Shown here: one piece after another, positions 35,239 through 44,630 of the stretch | How the letters are laid out: each line of letters starts with the position of its first letter | Numbering within the stretch: position 1 is the stretch's first letter | Origin: Cryobacterium roopkundense | Lineage (GTDB): Bacteria > Actinomycetota > Actinomycetes > Actinomycetales > Microbacteriaceae | Direction: 5' to 3' | NCBI RefSeq assembly: GCF_014200405.1 | Contig: NZ_JACHBQ010000001.1 | Location: forward strand, 1,798,001-1,862,000 | DNA length: 64,000 nucleotides | Made by a program: the position numbers and the translations under genes | Notes under the pieces: model-generated | Seen by the model: the letters and a program-made list of their open reading frames with translations, nothing else | What the model was told of the DNA's origin: nothing | Database searches by the model: none

Positions 35239-35898
35239 ATGCATCCGGAAAAGGCCCTCGCGAACGTGCCGTCCGGAGGCACCGAAGCAACGCTCTCCCT
35301 CGCGACGCTTTCGCTCAAGGATCCGCGAGCAGAGCGAACCCGTCAGCTGATTTTCGGAGCGGTGGCAGACCTGATGTCCGCCCCTGCTGCGACGGCGCCT
35401 GCGACGGCCTCAGTGACGGATATCGTCAGGGGAGCGGGCATAAGCCGCAGCTCGTTTTATGCGCACTTCTCGAGCCTGGACGACGTGGCTTCCGAACTAG
35501 TGCGCACGCAGTTCGCGAGGATATCCTCCTCAGGGCCGCCGATCCCGGGGGAGACCCGGCCGGTTGGGCGACGAGCCGCGCGAGCGGGCTACACCCGTCT
35601 CGTGGAACACCTCGCATCGCACTCTCCGCTCTACGCCAGGGTGCGCGAACTGCCGCTCACCCGATCGACCTACGACGGCCTCGTTCGCGACTATTCCCGG
35701 CGGGTTGTCGAGACCGCAGCAATGCCGCGGTTCGTGCCCGATGGTATCAACGCTCAGATGGCTGCGACGTACACGGCCGCCGGGGCGCTGGGTTTGATCA
35801 CGTCTTGGATGGGCGGCGACTTCGAGGCCTCCGCGGACGAGATCGTAGATGAACTCGTCAATTTGCTTCCCACCTGGCTCATTACCTCCGGCACCTGA
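35239..35898 (+). CDS. TetR family transcriptional regulator
   Basis: 219 residues. The N-terminal helix-turn-helix (about residues 33-80) has ASVTDIVRGAGISRSSFYAH, followed by FSSLDDVASELV. The C-terminal part is a ligand/dimer domain of unknown specificity ending VDELVNLLPTWLI. A 24-base palindrome overlaps its own promoter. Neighbours on the same strand are the small Cys/His gene upstream and the CarD-type gene downstream; other targets are unknown. Confidence 0.88.
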   Translation: MHPEKALANVPSGGTEATLSLATLSLKDPRAERTRQLIFGAVADLMSAPAATAPATASVTDIVRGAGISRSSFYAHFSSLDDVASELVRTQFARISSSGPPIPGETRPVGRRAARAGYTRLVEHLASHSPLYARVRELPLTRSTYDGLVRDYSRRVVETAAMPRFVPDGINAQMAATYTAAGALGLITSWMGGDFEASADEIVDELVNLLPTWLITSGT

Positions 35899-35943
35899 TT
35901 CATCGCCGACACACAGTCTCACTCAATAGAAACGGTCACCACT

Positions 35944-36453
35944 ATGAACATCCAAATCGGCGAAACCCTCGTCTACCCGCACCACGGTGCTGTCACCATC
36001 ACCGGCCTGGAGCAGCGCTCCATCAAGGGCCTCGAGAAGCAGTTCATGACCCTCAGGGTGCACACGAGCGAACTCACCATCCAGCTGCCGGTTGAGAACA
36101 TCGACCTTGTCGGCGTGCGCGACGTGATCGACGCCGAAGGCGTGCAGGCCGTCTATGCCGTCGTCGTAGAGGAATTCGTCGAAGAGCCCGGAAACTGGTC
36201 GCGCCGTTACAAGGCCAACCAGGAGAAGATGGCAAGTGGAAGCGTTTACCGCGTCGCAGAGGTCGTGCGCGACCTCTGGCGTCGGGACCAGGACCGCGGC
36301 GTGTCCGCCGGCGAAAAGAGAATGCTGGAGAAGGCCCGCCAGATCCTCACCTCGGAGCTCGCCCTGGCGCAGAACCTCAGCGACGAAGACGCGGCCGAGC
36401 GCCTCGTGGAAGTGCTGGCCTCGTCCTTGGAACAGCCGACCGCAGTGAGCTGA
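35944..36453 (+). CDS. carD: CarD family transcriptional regulator
   Basis: 169 residues. The N-terminal RNA-polymerase interaction domain has GETLVYPHHGAVTITGLEQR and LRVHTSELTIQLPVENI. The helical C-terminal domain has NWSRRYKANQEKMASGS and VSAGEKRMLEKARQIL. CarD binds the beta subunit and stabilises open promoter complexes at SigA promoters. Actinobacteria can have more than one CarD-like protein; this one may be the main or a second copy. No clear ribosome site precedes ATG 35944. Confidence 0.88.
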   Translation: MNIQIGETLVYPHHGAVTITGLEQRSIKGLEKQFMTLRVHTSELTIQLPVENIDLVGVRDVIDAEGVQAVYAVVVEEFVEEPGNWSRRYKANQEKMASGSVYRVAEVVRDLWRRDQDRGVSAGEKRMLEKARQILTSELALAQNLSDEDAAERLVEVLASSLEQPTAVS

Positions 36454-36629
36454 TCTGCCGGGAGGTTCGTGGGCCGAAACCTACCGCCTCTCGAATGCAG
36501 CGCCCTTCTGTTGACATAATGTGCATTATCGGTCATGTATCGAGGGCGGTGACACAGGCGATTGCAGCCGTGTGACTGGACTCGCCTGCGTCGGTTGGCT
36601 ACGTCTGTTGGCTACGTCTGTCGTGTGCG
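36454..36629. other. Gene-free gap with orphan promoter-like element
   Basis: 176 bases between carD and the UvrA-paralog stop. TTGACA at 36511-36516 starts an AT-rich patch with arms ATAATG and CATTAT (36516-36529) in otherwise GC-rich sequence. No gene follows on + before the antisense of the UvrA paralog. Confidence 0.4.
36594..36619. repeat. 13-bp tandem duplication
   Basis: GTTGGCTACGTCT occurs twice head to tail, just beyond the UvrA-paralog stop codon. Confidence 0.9.
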
Positions 36630-38990
36630 TCAGGCGCCCACGTACGCGGCAAGGTGCTCTCCGGTGAGCGTGGATTGTGAGCGCACGAGGTCTGCGGGCG
36701 TTCCTTCGAAGACGATCCGGCCTCCGTCGTGGCCGGCGCCGGGTCCCAGGTCGATGATCCAGTCGGCATGGGCCATGACGGCCTGGTGATGTTCGATCAC
36801 TATCACGGACTTGCCGGAGTCGACGAGGCGGTCGAGCAGGCCGAGCAGATTCTCCACGTCCGCGAGGTGTAGGCCGGCTGTCGGCTCATCGAGCACGTAG
36901 ACTTCACCCTTTTCCGCCATGTTCACGGCGAGTTTCAGCCTCTGGCGTTCGCCGCCGGAGAGCGTCGGCAGCGGCTGACCGAGGCTGACGTAACCGAGCC
37001 CCACGTCGACGAGCCGGCCAAGTATGGTGTGAGCCGCAGGCACACGTGCCTCCCCCGTACCGAAGAACTCCTCGGCCTGCGTCACTGACATTGCGAGTAC
37101 CTCGCTGATGTCACGGCCGCCCAAATGAAACTCGAGCACGGATGCGTCGAAGCGCTTCCCCTCGCACACCTCACACACCGTTGCCACACCGGCCATGATT
37201 CCCAGGTCGGTATAGATCACTCCCGCACCGTTGCAGTTGGGGCACGCGCCCTCTGAGTTGGAACTGAAGAGCGCAGGTTTCACCCCGTTCGCCTTGGCGA
37301 ATGCCTTGCGAATCGGGTCGAGCATGCCGGTGTAGGTGGCGGGGTTGCTGCGTCGGGATCCCTTGATCGCGCCCTGGTCCACGGTCACGATTCCTTCCCT
37401 GCCGGAGACGGATCCCGTGATCAGGGAGCTCTTGCCTGACCCGGCCACACCGGTGAGCACAGTCAGCACCCCGAGCGGGATGTCCACGTCGACGTTCTGC
37501 AGATTGTGCGCGTCAGCACCGCGCACCTCGAGGACGCCCGAGTGCGATCGTACCGACGGTTTCACCACGGCCCTGTCGTCCAGGTGTCGTCCGGTGAGCG
37601 TGCCGCTGGATCGCAGCCCGTCCACGCTGCCCTGGAAGACGACCTCGCCCCCGTCGGAGCCGGCGCCAGGACCGAGGTCGACGGCGTGGTCGGCGATCAC
37701 GATCATCTCCGGCTTATGCTCGACGACGAGTACTGTGTTGCCCTTGTCCCGCAACTGAAGCAAGAGGGTGTTCATGCGTTGGATATCGTGCGGATGCAAC
37801 CCGATGGAGGGCTCATCGAAAACGTACGTGACGTCGGTCAGGGACGAACCAAGGTGGCGGATCATCTTGGTGCGTTGCGATTCCCCGCCCGAGAGCGTGC
37901 CTGACGACCTGTCGAGTGAGAGATACCCCAACCCGATCTCCACGAAGGAGTTGAGGGTGTCCCGCAGCGCTCCGAGAAGCGGCGCGACGGAGGGGTCGTG
38001 CAGTCCCGTGACCCAGCCGGCCAGGTCGCTGATCTGCATCGCGCAGGCGTCGGCGATGCTGATTCCCCCAACCTTCGAAGATCGGGCTCCCTCGTTCAGC
38101 CGTGTCCCGTCACAATCTGGACAGGTGGTGAAGATAACTGCCCGATCCACGAAGGCACGGATGTGCGGCTGAAGCGCGTCGACGTCTTTGGACAGGAAGG
38201 ACTTCTGCATCTGCGGGATCAGGCCCAGATACGTCAGGTTGATCCCCTCGACCTTGATCTTGGTCGATTCCTTGTGCAGCAGATCGTGCAGCTCGTTCTT
38301 CGAGAATTCCCGAATGGGCTTGTCCGGGTCGAACCAGCCGCAGCCCCGAAAAATGCGGGCATACCAGCCCTCCGTGGAATAGCCGGGGATGCTCAACGCG
38401 CCCTCGTTGAGGGACTTGGAGTCGTCATACAGTGCCGTCAGGTCGAAGTCCGTGACAGACCCTCGACCCTCGCAGCGGGGGCACATCCCACCGGTGATGC
38501 TGAAGCTGCGCCGCTCCTTGACGGTCTCTCCCCCGCGTTGGATGGACACAGCGCCGGCACCGCTCATCGACGCCACGTTGAAGGAATACGCCTGTGGCGA
38601 GCCGATGTGAGGCTCGCCGAGCCGGCTGAAGAGGATGCGGAGCATCGCGTTTGCGTCGGTGGCCGTGCCGACGGTGGAGCGCGCATTGGCGCCCATCCGC
38701 TCCTGGTCCACGATGATCGCTGTCGTCAGGCCGCTCAGCACGTCGACGTCCGGGCGTGACAGTGTCGGCATAAAGCCCTGCACGAACGTGCTGTACGTCT
38801 CATTGATCATCCGCTGCGACTCCGCGGCGATAGCGCCAAAGACGAGCGAGCTCTTGCCGGAGCCTGAGACACCCGTGAACACCGTGAGACGTCGCTTCGG
38901 GATCTCGACGCTGATGTCCTTCAGGTTGTTCTCGCGTGCGCCCTGCACGCGAATCACGTCGTGGCTGTCGGCTCCGGGCCGCGTGCTCAT
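36630..38990 (-). CDS. UvrA-like ABC ATPase without UvrB-binding domain
   Basis: 786 residues against about 950 for UvrA. Both ATPase halves are intact: [14 protein letters not shown] and [14 protein letters not shown] (Walker A), [16 protein letters not shown] and [16 protein letters not shown] (signatures), [12 protein letters not shown] and [12 protein letters not shown] (Walker B). Zinc modules [16 protein letters not shown] and [16 protein letters not shown] remain. The segment after LGEPH that forms the UvrB-binding domain in UvrA is missing. This resembles UvrA2/DrrC-type proteins linked to DNA-binding drug tolerance. ATG 38990 overlaps the peptidase stop (ATGA) and follows AGGA by six bases. 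Confidence 0.88.
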   Translation of the reverse strand: MSTRPGADSHDVIRVQGARENNLKDISVEIPKRRLTVFTGVSGSGKSSLVFGAIAAESQRMINETYSTFVQGFMPTLSRPDVDVLSGLTTAIIVDQERMGANARSTVGTATDANAMLRILFSRLGEPHIGSPQAYSFNVASMSGAGAVSIQRGGETVKERRSFSITGGMCPRCEGRGSVTDFDLTALYDDSKSLNEGALSIPGYSTEGWYARIFRGCGWFDPDKPIREFSKNELHDLLHKESTKIKVEGINLTYLGLIPQMQKSFLSKDVDALQPHIRAFVDRAVIFTTCPDCDGTRLNEGARSSKVGGISIADACAMQISDLAGWVTGLHDPSVAPLLGALRDTLNSFVEIGLGYLSLDRSSGTLSGGESQRTKMIRHLGSSLTDVTYVFDEPSIGLHPHDIQRMNTLLLQLRDKGNTVLVVEHKPEMIVIADHAVDLGPGAGSDGGEVVFQGSVDGLRSSGTLTGRHLDDRAVVKPSVRSHSGVLEVRGADAHNLQNVDVDIPLGVLTVLTGVAGSGKSSLITGSVSGREGIVTVDQGAIKGSRRSNPATYTGMLDPIRKAFAKANGVKPALFSSNSEGACPNCNGAGVIYTDLGIMAGVATVCEVCEGKRFDASVLEFHLGGRDISEVLAMSVTQAEEFFGTGEARVPAAHTILGRLVDVGLGYVSLGQPLPTLSGGERQRLKLAVNMAEKGEVYVLDEPTAGLHLADVENLLGLLDRLVDSGKSVIVIEHHQAVMAHADWIIDLGPGAGHDGGRIVFEGTPADLVRSQSTLTGEHLAAYVGA

Positions 38991-41038
38991 CGTGGTTCCT
39001 TCCCTGCGTTGATTTCTGCGTTCCGGGTCGTGGGCAGGTGTCGCGCCCACCAGTCGAGAATGATCTCACTGCGCTGCACGCGGTGACGCGGGCGCCCGCT
39101 ACGACTCAGCTCATGGTTCTCCCCCGGGAAGATCACGAGTTCGGCGGGGACACCGGCCTGGGTGAGCGCCGCATAGTAGCGTTCGCCCTGGGACAGCGGA
39201 CAGCGATAGTCCTGCTCGGAGTGCAGCACGAGCGTGGGCGTGGTTACCTCATCGACCACTGCCTGCGGACTCTGGCTCACGACCAGTTCCCGGTCGGTAC
39301 CGACATATTCTTCGCCGAAGAAATCGCCAATGTCTGAGGTGCCGACGAAGGCTTCAGGGTCAAGGAATCCACGCTCCACGATGGACGCGGCAAAACGATG
39401 GTCGTGAGCGATGATCCAGGCCGTGAGGTAGCCGCCGTAGGAGCCACCCATGATGCCCACCCGAGCTGAATCCAAGGCATCCGACGACGCGAGCGCCCCG
39501 TCAAGAAACTCCAGCACGTCGGTCATATCAACCGTGCCCATGGCTTGGCGAATCACCCGGCCGTGTGCCTGACCATAGCCAGCGGACCCACGAGGATTGC
39601 ACATCACGACGGCATACCCGGCCTCCACATAGATCTGCGCCTCGTCGAGGAGGGCCACGGTGTACTGCGCGAACGGTCCCCCGTGGATATTCAGCAGCAC
39701 CGGATGAGGGCCGGGACCTTCCGGCGCGAGAATCCAGCCGTGCACTGGATAGCCGTCCCCCGCAGTGACCACAGTCTCTACCGGATGACAAATACCGGAT
39801 TCCCTGATCGAAGCGGAAAAATCTGTCAGGAGTCTCGGCCGCGGTCCCGCGAGCATCAGCTCTCCCCACGACCCGGCGTGCTGAACAGCGACGACCACGG
39901 TCTCACCGAGCACATCATGGGCAGTCGCCACGTGGGAGCCGTGGAGGAGGTTGGTCACAGCGCCGTCGCCGACGCGGTCGGGGTCGATGCCCACGATCTC
40001 CACGCGTCCACGTACCGTGTTGTGTGCGAGGACCACCCCGGCCGGGGTGACGCTCAGGCCACCGCTGGGGTCGAGGTCGATCGCTTCCGGGTCGGTGAGC
40101 CGCCGAGGTTCGGATCCCGCTGAGGTGCCGACGCTGTAGGCGGAGGTGTTCCTGGCAACAAAATCTCGGCCGCTCTTCCCCACATCGGAGGCCAAAAATA
40201 CCACGCTGTCCGCGGTCGCCCATTCCAGGGCGGAGACGGCCAACTGCGCTTCGGCACTGAGCACGAGCGCGCAGTCCCCCGCCGAATCCAACGACAGTCG
40301 CCAGATCTCCGCGCACAGGTCCCTATCGCGGCGTGCGTGGCGAGCTGACACCGTCAGAACGCTGAGACCGTCCGCTGACAGGGCAAGCCCCGCATGGTCG
40401 TAATCGCCCGAGCTGATCCGGCGAGCGTCGGGGACCGATGTATGGTCAGCTGCCGACGCACCAGACGAGGCAGCATCGATGCTCGGTGCGGCCGCCGCGT
40501 GCGGCTCTGCCCACACATCCGGAGCAGCCACAAGGAACACATGTGCACGCCGGTCGACGGTGTAGCCGACCCCGTTTGCTCGGTAGCGCCGCGTCAGGAT
40601 GCGACGGGCCGGTTCCGCTTCGAAGGTGAGGCCAGCGACCGTGCCGTACCGCCCCGGTTCGGGCACCCTCGCGAGGAACACCAGGTCGTGTGTGCCGGGG
40701 CGCCACCGGAAGTCGCTTACCCCGAGTGCCGCTGTCGTCACCTGCACGGGTTCGCCGCCCGCGGCATCGACCACGTACAGCTGGCCTCGACCGCCCGGAC
40801 TTCTGCGCAGAAAACCGAGGAGTGCGCCATCGGGCGAGAACCTCGGCTGGGAGTCGCTGTGGCCACGGGTCACACGTCGAGGCTGCGGCTCCCCTTCCAG
40901 GGCGACGGACCAGAGCTGGCCGATATAGTCGTCGGCATCGAGGTCGGCCCGCTGCACCGACACGACGGCACGTGAGGCGTCCGGGTGGATCGTCGGGCGG
41001 GAAACGGATCGCAGCAGCGCAATATCCTGGGCTTTCAC
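38987..41038 (-). CDS. S9 family peptidase (acylaminoacyl/prolyl oligopeptidase type)
   Basis: 683 residues. An N-terminal beta-propeller of WD-like blades is followed by an alpha/beta-hydrolase domain. The catalytic Ser is in GIMGGSYGGYLTAW (about 530), Asp in LHSEQDYRCPLSQG (about 611) and His in FPGENHELSRSG (about 641). No signal peptide, so probably cytosolic. GTG 41038 comes two bases after the SDR stop and the gene overlaps the UvrA paralog, giving an SDR-peptidase-UvrA-like operon. A second S9 peptidase of similar design is at 60758. Confidence 0.92.
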   Translation of the reverse strand: MKAQDIALLRSVSRPTIHPDASRAVVSVQRADLDADDYIGQLWSVALEGEPQPRRVTRGHSDSQPRFSPDGALLGFLRRSPGGRGQLYVVDAAGGEPVQVTTAALGVSDFRWRPGTHDLVFLARVPEPGRYGTVAGLTFEAEPARRILTRRYRANGVGYTVDRRAHVFLVAAPDVWAEPHAAAAPSIDAASSGASAADHTSVPDARRISSGDYDHAGLALSADGLSVLTVSARHARRDRDLCAEIWRLSLDSAGDCALVLSAEAQLAVSALEWATADSVVFLASDVGKSGRDFVARNTSAYSVGTSAGSEPRRLTDPEAIDLDPSGGLSVTPAGVVLAHNTVRGRVEIVGIDPDRVGDGAVTNLLHGSHVATAHDVLGETVVVAVQHAGSWGELMLAGPRPRLLTDFSASIRESGICHPVETVVTAGDGYPVHGWILAPEGPGPHPVLLNIHGGPFAQYTVALLDEAQIYVEAGYAVVMCNPRGSAGYGQAHGRVIRQAMGTVDMTDVLEFLDGALASSDALDSARVGIMGGSYGGYLTAWIIAHDHRFAASIVERGFLDPEAFVGTSDIGDFFGEEYVGTDRELVVSQSPQAVVDEVTTPTLVLHSEQDYRCPLSQGERYYAALTQAGVPAELVIFPGENHELSRSGRPRHRVQRSEIILDWWARHLPTTRNAEINAGKEPR

Positions 41039-41040
41039 GA

Positions 41041-41805
41041 TTACAGGGCGACGAAACCGGTGACGTCGCCGACGTAACGCGTGTTGTTCTCGGGTACGGG
41101 CTCGACGGCGGCCTGAACGATCTCCGCGGCGAACTCGCTCACGTTGTACAGGCGCCCCGCGGCTTCTTTCCGGAGGCCGAGTGCACCCGGGTTCGATCGT
41201 TCGAGCAGGGTGGCTGTGATCGTTCCTTCAATCATGTCGCCGGACACGACGACGAAACCGACTCCAGCCTTATCGAGCTGCGGAATCATGGCCCGGAGGG
41301 CGTCTTCCCCGGCACGCTTGCTGCGGGCTACCGGCTCATACTCCGGCATCGTGGGGGTGGTTGCGATGAAGTGCGCCTGGTGGCTCGTGACGTACACAAC
41401 CCGCGAGCCTTCTCCCAGCAGGGGAAGAGCCGAGGCGAGCAGGTTGACCTGGGCATCGCGGTTGAGCAGCGTGGCGTAGTCCGCGGCCATGCCGCTCTCC
41501 ATGCCGCCGGAGGCATTCATCACGAGGATGTCGAGTCCCCCGTACTCGGAACGGATGGTTTCGAACATCGCGGCGACCGAGTCGGGATCCGTGAGGTCAG
41601 CGCCGGCCGTGATCGCTTGTCCGCCGGCAGCGCCGATGGAGGCGGCCAGCTTGTTCGCCCTCGCCTCCTTGTTGCGGAAGTTGATGACAACGCGGGCGCC
41701 CGCTTCGGCGAAGTAGCCGACCGTGTCGGCACCGATACCTCTGGACGATCCAGTGACAAGTACACGCTTGCCGTCAAGTGATCCTGCTGCAAGTGGATTG
41801 GACAC
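41041..41805 (-). CDS. SDR-type protein with altered active site
   Basis: 254 residues. The cofactor motif VTGSSRGIGADTVGYFAEAG and LVMNASGGMES (NAG-like) are present, and VVYVTSHQAHF supplies a Ser. The catalytic YxxxK is not seen: the expected place reads PEYEPVARSKRAGEDAL, where Lys is seven residues after Tyr. It may use a shifted Lys or be a non-classical SDR. GTG 41805 has GAGGAG five bases upstream. First gene of the operon with the S9 peptidase and UvrA paralog. Confidence 0.83.
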   Translation of the reverse strand: MSNPLAAGSLDGKRVLVTGSSRGIGADTVGYFAEAGARVVINFRNKEARANKLAASIGAAGGQAITAGADLTDPDSVAAMFETIRSEYGGLDILVMNASGGMESGMAADYATLLNRDAQVNLLASALPLLGEGSRVVYVTSHQAHFIATTPTMPEYEPVARSKRAGEDALRAMIPQLDKAGVGFVVVSGDMIEGTITATLLERSNPGALGLRKEAAGRLYNVSEFAAEIVQAAVEPVPENNTRYVGDVTGFVAL

Positions 41806-41935
41806 GCATGCTCCTCAGATGGTGGCGGGGCGGGGCGCTTTGGCAACCCGCTCGTCTTTCAGACTAGCAACTGCACAGCCAAAACCTGCCTCCTACCTGC
41901 TAGTTTGAAGGGTAGAACCTGTCGGAAGGGGCCCA

Positions 41936-42409
41936 ATGGACACGTTCATCGCAGATTATGCGTGGATCGTTTGGCTGGTGCTAATTCTGCTCTTCGTCAC
42001 CATAGAAATGATGACGCTCGAGCTCACGTTCCTGATGATCGCCCTCGGCAGTCTCGGCGGGCTGGTGGCAGGATTGCTCGGTGCGCCTTGGTGGCTGCAG
42101 CTTGTGATTGCTGCCCTGCTCGCACTCGTGCTGCTGCTCGGGATTAAGCCTCCGCTGCTGCGCGCTCTCAAACGCGGCGGCGACCCGACGAAGTCCAATG
42201 TGGACGCCCTGGTCGGCCTCGGCGGCAGCGTCGTGAAGTCCGTCGAAGGGGCGGGCGGGCTCGTCAGGCTCGCCAACGGCGAGACCTGGACGGCCCGGCT
42301 GTCCCCCACCGTGCCGCAACACGTGATCGAGCCCGGGGAACGGGTTGTCGTCATCGCAATAGACGGGGCGACCGCCGTGGTCACCCCCGCTGAAAGGAAT
42401 GCTTCATGA
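41936..42409 (+). CDS. NfeD family membrane protein
   Basis: 157 residues with three or four N-terminal membrane segments (IVWLVLILLFVTIEMMTL; LTFLMIALGSLGGLVAGLL; LQLVIAALLALVLLLGI) and a C-terminal OB-fold-like domain (GGLVRLANGETWTARL, GERVVVIAIDGATAVV). NfeD proteins pair with SPFH proteins, as here: the next gene overlaps by ATGA. GGAAGGGG precedes the ATG. Likely role is in membrane microdomains or membrane protein quality control. Confidence 0.9.
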   Translation: MDTFIADYAWIVWLVLILLFVTIEMMTLELTFLMIALGSLGGLVAGLLGAPWWLQLVIAALLALVLLLGIKPPLLRALKRGGDPTKSNVDALVGLGGSVVKSVEGAGGLVRLANGETWTARLSPTVPQHVIEPGERVVVIAIDGATAVVTPAERNAS

Positions 42410-43347
42410 CCGACTCGGCATCGATCATCACCCAGGTGATCGTGATCATCGTGATCGTGGCGCTCATCGTCACCGTCATCGTGACCCTGGCCAAATCCAT
42501 TCGCATCATTCCGCAGGCGAGCGCCGGTGTCGTGGAGCGGCTCGGCCGCTACCACAAGACCCTCATGCCGGGCCTGAACCTGCTGATACCGTTCATCGAT
42601 CGCCTACGCCCGCTCATCGACATGCGTGAACAGGTGGTGTCCTTTCCCCCGCAGCCGGTCATCACCGAGGACAATCTGGTGGTTTCCATCGACACCGTCG
42701 TGTACTTCCAGGTGACGGACGCGCGAGCCGCAACCTACGAGATCAACAACTACCTCGGCGCCGTCGAGCAGCTCACGACCACGACCCTCCGAAATGTGGT
42801 CGGCGGGCTGAATCTGGAAGAAGCGCTCACCAGCCGGGACAACATCAACGGCCAGCTGCGCATCGTGCTCGACGAGGCCACCGGCAAGTGGGGTATCCGC
42901 GTGGGGCGCGTGGAACTCAAGGCGATCGACCCGCCCATTTCCATTCAGGACTCGATGGAGAAGCAGATGCGCGCCGAGCGTGACCGCCGCGCGCTCATCC
43001 TGACCGCTGAGGGAACCAAGCAATCCGCGATCCTGACGGCCGAGGGTGCCCGACAGGCCTCCATCCTGGAGGCCGAGGGATATGCCAAGGCCGCGGTGCT
43101 CCGTGCGCAGGGTGAGGCCGAGGCCATCACGACGGTCTTCAAGGCCATCCACGAGGGTGACCCCGACCCGAAGTTGCTGGCGTATCAGTACCTGCTCACG
43201 CTTCCCAAACTCGCCGAGGGAAGCGCGAACAAGCTCTGGATCGTGCCCAGCGAACTCACCGAGGCCATGAAGGGTATCGGCAGGGCCTTCGGCAGCAAGG
43301 GGGCCGACGGATCCACCCCGGCGAGCCCCGCTCCCCCGCAGGGCTAA
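42406..43347 (+). CDS. SPFH/Band 7 protein (stomatin/QmcA-like)
   Basis: 313 residues. One N-terminal membrane segment (IITQVIVIIVIVALIVTVIV) precedes a Band 7 domain with VVERLGRYHKTLMPGLNLL and IDTVVYFQVTDARAATYEI. A long helical region with Ala/Glu repeats (SAILTAEGARQASILEAEG) follows, and the tail is Pro-rich. It overlaps the upstream NfeD gene, the usual nfeD-slipin pair. No protease fusion is seen. Confidence 0.92.
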   Translation: MTDSASIITQVIVIIVIVALIVTVIVTLAKSIRIIPQASAGVVERLGRYHKTLMPGLNLLIPFIDRLRPLIDMREQVVSFPPQPVITEDNLVVSIDTVVYFQVTDARAATYEINNYLGAVEQLTTTTLRNVVGGLNLEEALTSRDNINGQLRIVLDEATGKWGIRVGRVELKAIDPPISIQDSMEKQMRAERDRRALILTAEGTKQSAILTAEGARQASILEAEGYAKAAVLRAQGEAEAITTVFKAIHEGDPDPKLLAYQYLLTLPKLAEGSANKLWIVPSELTEAMKGIGRAFGSKGADGSTPASPAPPQG

Positions 43348-43350
43348 CCG

Positions 43351-44115
43351 ATGTTCGACGTGCCCCATTCTGTTTTTCTGGCGAAGCCGGGTATCAGGGT
43401 TCTCGCGCATAGGGGGCTGGCAACCAACGCGCCGGAGAATACCCTGCTCGCGTTCCTGACGGCGCTATCCGCCGGGGCAACGCACCTGGAAACGGATGTG
43501 CACGCGAGCCTCGACGGGGTCGCTGTAATCAGCCACGGCCCCGACCTGGCCCGACTCGGACGAGACGTGCGTATCGACCAGCTCACCGTCACGGAGCTCA
43601 AGCACGTGCGGCTGGGCAGCGGCCAATTCGTGCCCTCACTCGCGGAGGCCCTCGATGCTTTTCCGGAGGCGCTGTTCAACATCGACATCAAGGCTGACGC
43701 CGCTGTCACGCCCACCGTCCAGGCCATTGTGGCGGCCCGTGCCACTCCGCGGGTACTGATCACGTCTTTTTCGGAAAGTCGGCGCCGGCGCGCGGTCGAG
43801 CTTCTGCCTGGAGTCGCGTCATCCGCTTCGTCCGCGGGCGTGTTGAAGGCCGTTCTGGCGGCGACTCTCGCTCCCCGCGGGGTTCTGCGCCATGCCCTCG
43901 CCGGTCTCGCGGTCGTTCAGGTGCCGGAGAAGTCGGGTGCGCTGCGCATTGTCACCCCGCGTTTTGTTCGCGCCATGCATTCGGCAGGCGTGGAGGTTCA
44001 CGTGTGGACGGTGAATGAGCTGGCGGCGATGGAACGCCTGCTCGCCTGGGGAGTGGACGGCCTGATCACAGACCGCACGGATCTCGCGACGGCACTGATT
44101 TCCCGTCGAACCTGA
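43351..44115 (+). CDS. Glycerophosphodiester phosphodiesterase
   Basis: 254 residues, TIM-barrel GDPD family. It hydrolyses glycerophosphodiesters to glycerol 3-phosphate and an alcohol. Catalytic and metal residues are in VLAHRGLATNAPENTLLAF, HLETDVHASLDGVAVISHG and LFNIDIKAD; VHVWTVNELAAMERLLAWGV and GLITDRTD complete the barrel. No signal peptide. It starts three bases after the SPFH stop, so it is probably co-transcribed. Confidence 0.92.
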   Translation: MFDVPHSVFLAKPGIRVLAHRGLATNAPENTLLAFLTALSAGATHLETDVHASLDGVAVISHGPDLARLGRDVRIDQLTVTELKHVRLGSGQFVPSLAEALDAFPEALFNIDIKADAAVTPTVQAIVAARATPRVLITSFSESRRRRAVELLPGVASSASSAGVLKAVLAATLAPRGVLRHALAGLAVVQVPEKSGALRIVTPRFVRAMHSAGVEVHVWTVNELAAMERLLAWGVDGLITDRTDLATALISRRT

Positions 44116-44121
44116 GAGTTG

Positions 44122-44137
44122 CCCCCCAAAACGGGGG
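44122..44137 (+). terminator. Weak terminator after GDPD gene
   Basis: CCCCC and GGGGG around an AAAAC loop. Short stem and no long T-run. Confidence 0.35.
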
Positions 44138-44166
44138 TTGCGGAAAGGTAACGCTCAGCTTAATGG

Positions 44167-44195
44167 TTTACAACTGGGTATGCATCGCGATAAAT
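44167..44195 (+). promoter_or_regulatory. rbpA promoter
   Basis: TTTACA at 44167-44172 and ATAAAT at 44190-44195 with 17-base spacing. The transcript would start near 44202, leaving a leader with AGGAG before ATG 44225. Confidence 0.55.
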
Positions 44196-44210
44196 GTGAT
44201 TGCATCGCGA
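44181..44210. repeat. 10-bp direct repeat at the rbpA promoter
   Basis: TGCATCGCGA at 44181-44190 and 44201-44210, start to start 20 bases (two helix turns), flanking the -10 box. Candidate regulator sites. Confidence 0.7.
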
Positions 44211-44224
44211 GAGGAGACCACACA

Positions 44225-44590
44225 ATGGCTGACCGCAGTTTGCGTGGCATGAGATTGGGCGCACAGAGCCTTCAGAGTGAAGAGGGCGTCACCTTTTCCG
44301 CACGAGTAAGCCACACCTATCGGTGTGCGACCTGCTCCAAGGAAACGGTCATGATTTTTTCCGCCGACGCGGAAGCCCCCGATGAGTGGGAGTGCAAGTA
44401 CTGCTCCCGCGTGGCTACCCGCCTCGTCGATTCGACGCCGGTGATCGTGGATCACTCCGGCGAGAAGGTCGCCAGGAGCCACTGGGACATGTTGCTGGAG
44501 CGTCGCACCCGTGCGGAACTGGAGGAACTCCTGCAGGAGCGTCTCACTGTTCTGCGCGAGCGCCGTGGACAGCAGAAGATCGGAGCCTGA
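44225..44590 (+). CDS. rbpA: RNA polymerase-binding protein RbpA
   Basis: 121 residues. RbpA binds the principal sigma factor and RNA polymerase and promotes open complex formation. The zinc-binding core has RCATCSKETVMIFSADAE and ECKYCSRVATRL (two CX2C). The sigma-interaction helix region is ARSHWDMLLERRTRAELEEL. ATG 44225 has AGGAG about nine bases before it; the reading from 44138 crosses the promoter and is rejected. Confidence 0.94.
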   Translation: MADRSLRGMRLGAQSLQSEEGVTFSARVSHTYRCATCSKETVMIFSADAEAPDEWECKYCSRVATRLVDSTPVIVDHSGEKVARSHWDMLLERRTRAELEELLQERLTVLRERRGQQKIGA

Positions 44591-44630
44591 CCTAGCGGTC
44601 TCGTTTCCCCCCGACGAGGCTATTCAGGCC

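Noticed and set aside
36562..36789. 75-residue + strand open frame after carD
   Set aside because: Mostly antisense to the 3' end of the UvrA paralog; Arg/Ser-rich with no ribosome site.
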